Source of the DNA: Chryseobacterium echinoideorum
GTDB lineage: Bacteria; Bacteroidota; Bacteroidia; Flavobacteriales; Weeksellaceae
Direction: 5' to 3'
Assembly: GCF_007474535.1 (NCBI RefSeq)
Contig: NZ_VKNW01000001.1
Coordinates: 248,001 to 312,000 of the forward strand
DNA: 64,000 bases
In this document: positions 1 through 8,229 of the stretch, one piece after another
Layout of the letters: the number at the start of each line of letters is the position of its first letter
Position numbering within the stretch: position 1 is the stretch's first letter
Notes under the pieces: model-generated
Database searches by the model: none
What the model saw: the letters and a program-made list of their open reading frames with translations, nothing else
Told to the model about the DNA's origin: nothing
Program-made: the position numbers and the translations under genes

Positions 1-3000
1 AAAAATAGGTTAATGATTATTACTGCCTTTGCAGAAAGAGTTCACAGCCCAACCTTAGCGAGTAATTATTTGTCTACTCCAGACGGAAGCAACGATGATG
101 GCAATACCCTTCCTATTCAAGTGAACGGAATTCAGGCATTGTATCTTTCTAGTCCTTGGACTACAGATGTACTTACATCTCCTAATACAACTATCTTTTC
201 TACCCAGAATCCTGTAAGGTATGTGTCAGATGCTATGGGACTGCCTACCGGAGCATCTACAATTACTTTCACAGGAATTAATTTACCTGAAAATGGGGGC
301 GATGAAATCATTGTAAATATTGCTGTTTTTGCGAATGCAAATCCTAACCCATCGTTACTAAACTGGACAAATGTTAGAAATTTCAACACCACTAATATTC
401 TAACGCTATCCGCAACTACCCCTACAATTCCTACTGGTAATACAATCAATGATATTGTATTTTTTGGAACAGGTGGAATTACTCAAGAAAAGCAAGTCAC
501 ATTTTCAAGTGGTTGGACTACCATACAATCTGATATTGTTTCAAATACTTCAGGAAGCTCAACCAATTTAGCGAGTATGAGCCCAAATGAACTTGATGGA
601 ATTGGCTATACTACAGCCTATAGAACCATCGCATTTGGTAACCCAAGTTTTACATTAACAAGATCCACAACCAATCCTTCAACAGAAGCGGCATCTGCCA
701 ACTTAATTTCTATTTTGCCAATGGCAAGACCTTCTGTTTCTGGTACCGTTTATATTGACAATAATGGCTTAACAGGCGGAATAAACAATGGAGGGACAGG
801 CGGAGGAAGCTGGAACACTGCAAATGCACTTTACGTAAATGCTATAGATACAAATGGTAACGTGGTGGCTACAGCATTGGTTAATATATCAGGGGTTTTT
901 ACATTTCCATCGGGAGGAAATTTAATAGAAGGAGATGTTATAAAATTTCAATTAAGTAAAACACAAGGTTCAGTAGGGCAGCCTGCTCCTGCAAAAGAAT
1001 TGCCTGTAGGTTGGGGTACTGTAGGTGAAAGTACCACAAGTGGAACTAGTGACGGAACTATTAATGGTGAATTCACTCTTACAATAGGTACAGCAAATAG
1101 CCCTAATAATACTACAAATAGATTTGGAGTAACTGCTTGTGCTGCAGGTGCTTTTGCACCGGAAGTTACTACACCCTTAAGTATTTCGTGTCCTGCAACT
1201 ACAATTAATCTTAATATTGCACATACAGGGATAGTTCCTACTGGTTCTTCATTAGTTTGGTTTGCCAACAGTACCCATACTGGAACTGCATTATCTGGAA
1301 TACAAATAACACAGGCAACAGCAGGTATTTATTATGCTTTTTATTATGACAATCTAAATAATTGCTATAGTCCGGCTGCTACTGTTACTATTACAGCAAA
1401 CACAACAGATTCTGATGGGGATGGAATTTTAGACACTTGCGACCTTGATGATGATAATGATGGAATTTTGGATAATAGCGAATGCCAATCATCAAACAAA
1501 ATCACAGATGGCGTTTTCCCAACTTCTGGAGCAACTATTCCAAGTTGGACAACAACAGGTCTCTTTGCTTTAAATGCAAGAGGATTACAATTTGACGCTG
1601 ATAATGTAGTAACTACTGTAAAACAAACCGTTTCAAGCGTATTTTCTGGTAGCACAATTAATATTAACAATATTAGATGGCTTACAACCAATAATGCCGC
1701 AGCTACAGGAAGGCTAATTACAGAATTTTTATATAATGGAACCGTATATGCAACTATTGATACTGGGATTGGTGTAGCTGGAAGCATCCCAACAGTAACA
1801 GGAAATAATGGAGCAATTACCAATATTACTACTTTGCAATCAATAGCTTCAACCGGAGTTTATTCTACTCCATCTAATTTAGTGATTATATTACCCCAGT
1901 CCTTTGCTTCTAGTGGAGAGTTTCAGATAAGATTTACCTCGGGTTCGACGAATGCAGATGATATTTCGATTGAATCTGTACAGTTTATTTCTTGTTCTGA
2001 TTTTGATGGTGATGGAATTCCAAATTATCTGGATTTAGATAGTGATGGCGACGGCTGTTCAGATGCGGTAGAAGGATCAGGTAATTTTACCACTTCACAG
2101 TTAACCACTGCATCAGGTACGCTTACTACTCAGTCTCCAAACATTAATTTTGGAACGGCGGTAGATGCTAATGGTATTCCTACAATTGTTGGAGCAAGTG
2201 GACAAGGTATTGGAGATTCTTTAGATATGATTAAAGACTGCAAAGACTCTGATGGAGATGGTATTCCTGACTGGCAGGATCTTGATGATGATAATGATGG
2301 TATTTTAGACTGTGTAGAAAACGGTCTCAACACTACTTTAGACAAAATTTTTAAAGCCAATAACAATGCTACCTTAATCGCAAGTCCTTCTACAGGACCG
2401 GTACATCAATATAGATTAACAAATGGTCTCGCACAAAACGGGCAGGTTTGGTCTTATGGTAAGGTAGATTTTACGAAAAGTTTCACTCTATCTACAAAAG
2501 CATTATTATCAGGTGCAGATGGTATTGCCATTGTTTTTCACAATAGTCCGCTTGCACAGTCAGCATCTGGCACAAATGGACAAGGTTTAGGCGCAAGAGG
2601 AATTGCCAATGGAATTGCTTTAGAACTAGATACTTTTGCTAATAGTTGTGTAAATGATGCAAATAATGGCGCAAATTGTGACCCTTCTTTTGACCACGGA
2701 AGCATCAGAACTACTGCTACTTGGATTAATGCTGGTAAATTGGCAGGAGATGGTCAGTTGGGAGATGGAACGGTAGATGATGGATTATGGCACGATGTGG
2801 TAATTAATTGGAATTCTGTAACCAGAAATCTTTCCTATACATTTGATGGAGTTCCGGTTACCAATTATACTTTTCCTACAACCGGAGCAAATGCCATTGA
2901 AACCATTTTAGCAGGAAATTCAGCGTATTTCGGATTTACAGCATCTACAGGTGGAGCAGGTAATAATAATTCTGTAGGTTTTGACAGTTTATGTACATTA

Positions 3001-5376
3001 CCAATATATCTGGATACTGATAGCGACGGGATTTCAAATCATTTAGATTTAGACAGTGATGGAGATAGTTGTACAGATGCTATAGAAGGCGCAGGAAATT
3101 TTACAACTTCCCAATTAACTACGGCGTCAGGAAATATTTCATCTCAAAGTCCTAATCAAAACTTTGGAATTGCAGTAGATACCAATGGCATTCCTGTAAC
3201 TGTCGGAGCAGTCGGACAAGAAATGGGGCAATCTCAGGACATCAGTAAAAATGACTGTTTAGATAGCGATAATGATGGCGTTCCAAATTGGTTAGATCTT
3301 GATTCAGACAATGACGGAATCCTTGATATTGATGAAAATTGTACAGGTTTTGTAGCTCAAAATAGCAATGGTATTTGGAAAGGGGATACCAATTCTAATC
3401 TTACAGTAAATTTAGGTACATCCACTACTCAAACCACAAACAGTACCTTTAATGATGGTAAACATTATTATTATATCAATAATAGTGGTGCGGGAAATCG
3501 ATATGTGGTTACGGGTAATTTTAACAACTTTACTTATACCTTTAGTACGCCGGTTAAAGCCAAAGAAATAGCTTTCTATTTAACTGATCTAGATCCTGGA
3601 GGCAGTTTAAATTCTTCTGTGAGTTTTAAAGTAAATGGTGGAAATCCTAATGGAAAATTTACATCACTAATAATTTATGGATTATCTGGAACAGCTCCTT
3701 ATTTAAATTTTAATCCTGTTACTGGAGTAATGACTCACCATGGAACCGATAATCAAAGAATTTTACTCAAAGGGCAGGGCGATTCTTTAGTAAGTAGTAT
3801 TACTATAAATAGTACAAATATAAACTCTGGAGATTCCGTAGCGTTTTCTTTATTTGCATTAAAAACCTGCGATACAGATCAAGATGGAATTTCAAATGAT
3901 TTAGATTTAGATTCAGACGGTGATGGCTGTCCAGATGCTATTGAAGGATCTGCAAATTTTACCTCTGCAAATTTATTTAACTCATCAATGTCTGGAGGAA
4001 ATACAGGAGGTAGTTATATTGGTATCGCAGGACCAGTATCAAATAATCTAGGAAATACTGTAGGAAATACACCAACCACAATGGGAGTTCCAACAATTGC
4101 AGGAACAGGACAAGCTGTTGGAGGCTCTCAAATAGCAACCAACAATAGTCAATGCTTGGATTCTGATGGTGATGGTATCCCAGATTGGCAGGATCTGGAT
4201 GATGATAATGATGGAATTTTGGATACCGCAGAAATATGTAAATCTTCTATTTCTACAGATTTTTTTGGAGGTCAAACTTCTACAGTTACTACTGTAAGTA
4301 GCGCTAATGTGGTTCCTACAACAGCAACAATAACCCCTGCTGTTACAGATTATTTTATAGGTTGGCATATGGGCAACGCTACTGCTGTAGGTAAAGAAAT
4401 GTCTATTAATTTTAGCAATCCTGTATATTTAGCTACTGATGGGGTAGATTTTATTTTAAATGGTATGGATACCTCGTCTAAATTCGGTCATTTCTTTATT
4501 GTCTATGAAGATGGTACCAGATTAAGTAATTTAAATCTAAGTTTAGCTAATATTTCGCCAGCCAATGGAATTCTTCTTTCTTCCACAAATGGAGCGAATT
4601 CTATTGAGACAACAGGTGTTCAAGTTTCAGCGGATCTAACTTTGTTTGGTGTAGATAGAACAAAACGTATTGTTAAAATGGGTTATACTGTACTTGCTCT
4701 TAATGGTGGAGCTTTAAGTGAAACCATAAGACCAAGAATCCAAATAGATTGTGATAGTGATGGCGATGGTATCGCTAATCAGTTAGATTTAGATAGTGAC
4801 AATGATGGGTGTCTTGATGCGATAGAAGGAGGAGCTAATATTACAACATCTCAACTGGTAAACGCAGGAGGAATCATAACTGTTGGAACGGGCTCTACCG
4901 CAACTAATCAAAACCTTTGTGCGGGTAGCTCTTGTGTAGATACTAATGGTGTTCCTAATATCGTGGGAGCAAGTGGTCAAAAAGTAGGCGATTCACAAAA
5001 TGGGACGGTGAGTTCGCAATGCTCTTCTGCGTGCTACAAACCAGGAATTACAGATGCAGGCAACACGTATCCTACTAAGCACGGCATTACTGCTTTGGGA
5101 AGAGCTGGTGCAGAAAATGATAATTGGCCTATGGTAAGACAAAGTGCGTGGACAGTTTTGGAAGCTAAAACCAAAGGTTTAGTCATCAACAGGGTAAACT
5201 TTAACGCAAGTAATCAACCCATTGCAGATGATGGAACAACATTAGTGATTACCAATCCTGTTGAAGGAATGATGACTTATGATAAAACCAACAATTGTCT
5301 GAAAATTTATACCTCAAATGACGGCGGCTCTACTTTCAAATGGCATTGTATGAGTACGCAGACTTGTCCTAATTAA
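1..5376 (+). CDS. Giant secreted lectin / thrombospondin-type-3 repeat protein (5' end outside window)
   Basis: The frame is open to the first base and no signal peptide is visible, so the true start probably lies upstream; the first ATG is at base 13. Counting from that ATG there are eight Asp-rich thrombospondin-3 blocks (DSDGDGIPD-like, calcium-binding) near residues 467, 662, 746, 1001, 1082, 1287, 1383 and 1580. They alternate between a type ending in DDNDGILD and a type ending in C-x-DAIEG, so each pair brackets a different beta-rich domain. The domain at about 780-997 contains GADGIAIVFHN and GIALELDTF, typical of L-type (legume-like) lectin folds. The C-terminus (GMMTYDKTNNCLKIYTS) resembles tails of other Chryseobacterium surface proteins; I do not see a clear type IX sorting domain. 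It is probably a surface adhesin or glycan-binding protein. The family assignment is firm and the exact role is inferred. Confidence 0.85.
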   Translation, partial: KNRLMIITAFAERVHSPTLASNYLSTPDGSNDDGNTLPIQVNGIQALYLSSPWTTDVLTSPNTTIFSTQNPVRYVSDAMGLPTGASTITFTGINLPENGGDEIIVNIAVFANANPNPSLLNWTNVRNFNTTNILTLSATTPTIPTGNTINDIVFFGTGGITQEKQVTFSSGWTTIQSDIVSNTSGSSTNLASMSPNELDGIGYTTAYRTIAFGNPSFTLTRSTTNPSTEAASANLISILPMARPSVSGTVYIDNNGLTGGINNGGTGGGSWNTANALYVNAIDTNGNVVATALVNISGVFTFPSGGNLIEGDVIKFQLSKTQGSVGQPAPAKELPVGWGTVGESTTSGTSDGTINGEFTLTIGTANSPNNTTNRFGVTACAAGAFAPEVTTPLSISCPATTINLNIAHTGIVPTGSSLVWFANSTHTGTALSGIQITQATAGIYYAFYYDNLNNCYSPAATVTITANTTDSDGDGILDTCDLDDDNDGILDNSECQSSNKITDGVFPTSGATIPSWTTTGLFALNARGLQFDADNVVTTVKQTVSSVFSGSTININNIRWLTTNNAAATGRLITEFLYNGTVYATIDTGIGVAGSIPTVTGNNGAITNITTLQSIASTGVYSTPSNLVIILPQSFASSGEFQIRFTSGSTNADDISIESVQFISCSDFDGDGIPNYLDLDSDGDGCSDAVEGSGNFTTSQLTTASGTLTTQSPNINFGTAVDANGIPTIVGASGQGIGDSLDMIKDCKDSDGDGIPDWQDLDDDNDGILDCVENGLNTTLDKIFKANNNATLIASPSTGPVHQYRLTNGLAQNGQVWSYGKVDFTKSFTLSTKALLSGADGIAIVFHNSPLAQSASGTNGQGLGARGIANGIALELDTFANSCVNDANNGANCDPSFDHGSIRTTATWINAGKLAGDGQLGDGTVDDGLWHDVVINWNSVTRNLSYTFDGVPVTNYTFPTTGANAIETILAGNSAYFGFTASTGGAGNNNSVGFDSLCTLPIYLDTDSDGISNHLDLDSDGDSCTDAIEGAGNFTTSQLTTASGNISSQSPNQNFGIAVDTNGIPVTVGAVGQEMGQSQDISKNDCLDSDNDGVPNWLDLDSDNDGILDIDENCTGFVAQNSNGIWKGDTNSNLTVNLGTSTTQTTNSTFNDGKHYYYINNSGAGNRYVVTGNFNNFTYTFSTPVKAKEIAFYLTDLDPGGSLNSSVSFKVNGGNPNGKFTSLIIYGLSGTAPYLNFNPVTGVMTHHGTDNQRILLKGQGDSLVSSITINSTNINSGDSVAFSLFALKTCDTDQDGISNDLDLDSDGDGCPDAIEGSANFTSANLFNSSMSGGNTGGSYIGIAGPVSNNLGNTVGNTPTTMGVPTIAGTGQAVGGSQIATNNSQCLDSDGDGIPDWQDLDDDNDGILDTAEICKSSISTDFFGGQTSTVTTVSSANVVPTTATITPAVTDYFIGWHMGNATAVGKEMSINFSNPVYLATDGVDFILNGMDTSSKFGHFFIVYEDGTRLSNLNLSLANISPANGILLSSTNGANSIETTGVQVSADLTLFGVDRTKRIVKMGYTVLALNGGALSETIRPRIQIDCDSDGDGIANQLDLDSDNDGCLDAIEGGANITTSQLVNAGGIITVGTGSTATNQNLCAGSSCVDTNGVPNIVGASGQKVGDSQNGTVSSQCSSACYKPGITDAGNTYPTKHGITALGRAGAENDNWPMVRQSAWTVLEAKTKGLVINRVNFNASNQPIADDGTTLVITNPVEGMMTYDKTNNCLKIYTSNDGGSTFKWHCMSTQTCPN

Positions 5377-5391
5377 TCATTCTATAATATA

Positions 5392-5443
5392 AATAATTGA
5401 GGGGGAAAGATGATTCAAACAAATCATACCCCTCTCAATTATT
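5392..5443 (+). terminator. Rho-independent terminator of the giant surface protein
   Basis: The arms AATAATTGAGGGGG (5392-5405) and CCCCTCTCAATTATT (5429-5443) pair almost perfectly with one bulge. A nested ATGATT/AATCAT stem sits in the loop. It begins 16 bases after the stop codon. The T-run on the 3' side is weak. Confidence 0.7.
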
Positions 5444-5888
5444 TAAAATTAACAATTTAAAAAAATTAAAATATAGGCTAAACCTTATGTAATCCAAACT
5501 GAGCAAAGGATCACAGCCTTGTAAGTTCAATACTTTCATAATAGAGAGTTTTTTTTAATAATTTAAAAGATAATGTTAATTCTAACAATTACAGTAAGCA
5601 ATAGATAAACATGTCTTGCTTCAATAATTTTGTTGCTTACCTATGTCAAAAAAACTATGGGACAAACTAAAGTTTCTTTCACATTATACAAGCAAGATGG
5701 CGTATGAGTTGAAAGTATTTAAATAATAAATTTAATTCGAAAAATAAACAGCAGCTATTAAATATATGAGCGTACTAAATCGAAAGAATATTGTTTTTTT
5801 GTAATAATGTATATTTATATAAAAATACTATATTATATAATTAAATAATATGGTAATGTAAAAACAATTATTTTAAGTAAATAAAAAA

Positions 5889-5922
5889 GGCGCTAACTGT
5901 CTTGAGTTGGCGCTATTTTTCT
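5889..5922 (+). terminator. Terminator-like hairpin in front of repeat copy 1
   Basis: GCGCTAACT (5890-5898) pairs with AGTTGGCGC (5905-5913) with one G-U pair and is followed by a T-run. It lies 445 bases beyond the terminator of the surface protein and no gene precedes it directly. The related sequence near 12.88 kb shares this hairpin in degraded form. Confidence 0.5.
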
Positions 5923-6004
5923 ATTTGTGAACTTAACAGGACTTACCTCAAATCATTTATTAGCAGATATAGATAATATTTTAAAGGTGTTAATTGATAT
6001 TTAA
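5921..6004 (+). repeat. 84-bp dispersed repeat, copy 1 (looks like the 3' tail of a lost gene)
   Basis: It matches 32321-32404 in the same orientation with 77 of 84 bases identical. Read in frame, both copies encode a common ending (TGLTSNHLLADIDNILKVL, then xDI and a stop). In this conserved stretch three of the four differences are synonymous, counting TAA against TAG. Both copies meet an in-frame stop inside the hairpin just upstream, so only about 30 codons remain. I do not recognise the parent gene. Confidence 0.7.
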
Positions 6005-6264
6005 GTTATAAAAATGAAATCAGAAAATAGTATATGTATGTCTGATAAGTTCGGATAAATAGAAACATATCATAATATCTTCTTCTCATCAAATCTTTTT
6101 GAAATTAAATGTTAAATTTAAAGATTTAGTTGCCTTAAATCATATGATCAAAAATTTTTCACCAACCCAATTCCAGCTGTTTTATTCTGATAAAAAGGCA
6201 TAACCATCGTAGAAGAATTTTTATTTTTTCCGGTTAATAATTTATTGATTTTTGGATACAACCA

Positions 6265-6933
6265 TTAAGAAGCTTCCGTAGATAAAATCCCGATTCCTGC
6301 GCCAGCAACCACATCACTGAACCAATGTTTGTCATTCAACATTCTGTAAACACCGGTGAAAACTGCAAAAGAATAACCGGAAACGCCCAGCCAGAAATTA
6401 GTATCCTTATATTCTAGGTACATAAACTGGGCAGATGCAAAAGCAAATGCCGTATGACCAGAAGGAAAAGATAGCTTATTAGAATGATCTGGTCTTTCTT
6501 CTTTTACTAAATGTTTTGTAGGCATTACAACAGCAGAAGCTAATAATAGCGATGTTCCGTAAATGATGCTTCGGTCCCGGAAATTATGTTTCCCCTCAAC
6601 TCCAAAAGCATTCAATCCATAAACCAAAACGGCAGGAGCAAATTGCGTGTAATTATCCAATCTGATATGGTCTGGTTTATGTTCATTGATTTCATTTCTT
6701 GTTGAGAAATTGAGCTGTTTTAATTTGTCAATTTTCAAAGTTGCAACGCCGTAACTTATAAAAACAGTGGGAATAATCAGCTTCTTGTAACTGAATTGAT
6801 AAGCTTTGTCGAAAGGTAAATGAGCAATAGAAACACTATCAATAGAATCTTTATTTACAGCTAAACTGTCCTGAGCCAAAAGGTTTTTAGAACTTAATAA
6901 TATAATTAATATGCTTGAGAATATTAGTTTCAT
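6265..6933 (-). CDS. PAP2-family phosphatase, C-terminus cut by an in-frame stop
   Basis: A signal peptide (residues 1-20, ending LLAQ) is followed by a PAP2 acid-phosphatase domain. All three motifs are visible: K-x6-RP in KHLVKEERP, PSGH in SFPSGHTAF, and R-x5-H-x3-D in YRMLNDKHWFSD. The domain acts on lipid phosphates or pyrophosphates at the membrane or periplasm. Translation stops with TAA right after ILSTEAS, but the same frame continues for 38 sensible residues (WLYPKINKLLTG onward) to a TGA at 6148-6150. A TAT to TAA change would explain this. The catalytic residues lie before the stop, so the product could still work. The neighbour TauE gene lies just upstream on the same strand. Confidence 0.85.
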   Translation of the reverse strand: MKLIFSSILIILLSSKNLLAQDSLAVNKDSIDSVSIAHLPFDKAYQFSYKKLIIPTVFISYGVATLKIDKLKQLNFSTRNEINEHKPDHIRLDNYTQFAPAVLVYGLNAFGVEGKHNFRDRSIIYGTSLLLASAVVMPTKHLVKEERPDHSNKLSFPSGHTAFAFASAQFMYLEYKDTNFWLGVSGYSFAVFTGVYRMLNDKHWFSDVVAGAGIGILSTEAS

Positions 6934-6950
6934 ATATAATAAATTCTAAA

Positions 6951-7973
6951 TTAACTTTCAAATTTGGTAAGCTGATTGTCTTTGTAACAATAGAATTCGT
7001 AGGAAGGTTCATTTCGGAAAGTGAAAACCTTTTCCAGATGAATGACATCATAATGATTTTTCAGAGCAGCGTATTTGGTTTTAAGATGATTGGGTAATTC
7101 TTCGGGACGAATTGGTCTTTCGATTTCCAAACCGTCATCGAAGGCAAATTCAATCACAAAATCTGTCGACCTCCACGAGATAATCGATTCACTTTTTGCA
7201 ATCGTAATGCCCAATTTATCTTGCTGAATGATTTTATCAGAAGTCCCAATCAATAAAGTAATTCCGGCGACAACCATTGCGCCGTAACCGATTTTTCTGA
7301 AGAGATTTTCACTGAGGTAAGGAAGGATATATTTGACCGTATAAGATGAAATAATCGTTGCCACAGCAATCGCTAATCCCAGCCATAAAGCAAGATTAGA
7401 ATACAATCCCAGAGAAATATAAATGACAAGCTTGATAAGATGCAGAAAAACTTCATTCGCCGCACGAGTAGCAACAATCTCTTCTTTTTTTAATCCGAAT
7501 TTTAAATAAAATCGATTAAATAACAATCCAATTGCGCCAGTAATTCCGGAAACAAATCCTGCCAGAAAACCGATGATTGCCAAAACATATTTCGGAGACG
7601 CTTTTTCATCGGTTTCGTCGTTCTTTACTTTTTTGAAAAGTTGAGGAACATTGGCAATGAGGAAAAAAGCGACAATTAATTGAAGATAACTAGGATTGAT
7701 ATATTTGATGAGGTAAGCGCCCATCAAAACCGCAGGAATTGAAAACGGAACAAACCAAAAGAAAATCTTCCAGTTGATGTGTTTTTTGAAAACCGCAATT
7801 CTTGAAACCGAACTTGTAAACGTCCCGATTGTCAATGAAAACGGAACAACAGAAGCCGGCAACAAAAGGTTTAAAATTGGGATTAAAATAAGGCTTGCAC
7901 CGCCTCCGCAAATCGCACTCAGCCAGAATGCGAGAATGGTTCCGAAGAACAATAAAATAACGTCAACAATCAT
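6951..7973 (-). CDS. TauE/SafE-family (DUF81) membrane permease
   Basis: A 340-residue polytopic membrane protein with about eight hydrophobic helices and the N-terminal signature GGGASLILIPIL typical of TauE/SafE sulfite or organosulfonate exporters. It is longer than usual: the last 80 residues or so form a soluble tail (SESIISWRS to NQLTKFES), predicted cytoplasmic. It is followed 17 bp later by the PAP2 gene on the same strand. The substrate cannot be read from sequence. A second, shorter member of the family lies at 28632. Confidence 0.85.
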   Translation of the reverse strand: MIVDVILLFFGTILAFWLSAICGGGASLILIPILNLLLPASVVPFSLTIGTFTSSVSRIAVFKKHINWKIFFWFVPFSIPAVLMGAYLIKYINPSYLQLIVAFFLIANVPQLFKKVKNDETDEKASPKYVLAIIGFLAGFVSGITGAIGLLFNRFYLKFGLKKEEIVATRAANEVFLHLIKLVIYISLGLYSNLALWLGLAIAVATIISSYTVKYILPYLSENLFRKIGYGAMVVAGITLLIGTSDKIIQQDKLGITIAKSESIISWRSTDFVIEFAFDDGLEIERPIRPEELPNHLKTKYAALKNHYDVIHLEKVFTFRNEPSYEFYCYKDNQLTKFES

Positions 7974-8022
7974 TTTTACTAATAAAAAAGGTTACAGAAC
8001 AAGAGATTGAATTTTATTTTTC

Positions 8023-8148
8023 ACCACAAAAGGCACAAAAGAAAAAAATGCTTTTAAAGAATAAAAAAGTAAAAAGCTTAGTTTAGTATTTCTTTTTTTT
8101 ACTTTTTAGAAATTACATCCACTATAAAACTTTTGTGACTTTTGTGGT
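8023..8148. repeat. 126-bp imperfect palindrome with 22-bp terminal inverted repeats
   Basis: ACCACAAAAGGCACAAAAG at 8023 is mirrored by CTTTTGTGACTTTTGTGGT ending at 8148, with about 19 of 22 bases paired. A nested AAAAAGTAAAAAG / CTTTTTTTTACTTTTT stem lies inside. It sits between the TauE start and the sulfatase terminator. It has no coding capacity and could be a small palindromic mobile or MITE-like element. Confidence 0.5.
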
Positions 8149-8157
8149 TTGGTCTTA

Positions 8158-8204
8158 ATAAAAAAAGGTTACACCATAAATTTTACTTTACAAAGGTGCA
8201 ACCT
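8158..8204 (-). terminator. Rho-independent terminator of the sulfatase gene
   Basis: On the minus strand AGGTTGCACC (8204-8195) pairs with GGTGTAACCT (8175-8166) through one G-U pair and is followed by a run of T. It lies 26 bases after the stop codon of the LTA-synthase-type gene. Confidence 0.75.
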
Positions 8205-8229
8205 GATTTAGAAGATATTTTGAAGAAAA

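Larger units (their letters stand above)
5444..6147. other. Long intergenic region without a supported gene
   Basis: About 700 bases of very AT-rich sequence with stops in all frames. It contains one terminator-like hairpin and one 84-bp repeat, both listed separately. I see no intact gene, tRNA or mobile element. Confidence 0.6.

Noticed and set aside
1400-4830. Repeated GAT-rich DNA that looks like a tandem or CRISPR-like array
   Set aside because: It is coding sequence for thrombospondin-3 calcium-binding blocks, spaced irregularly by large domains.
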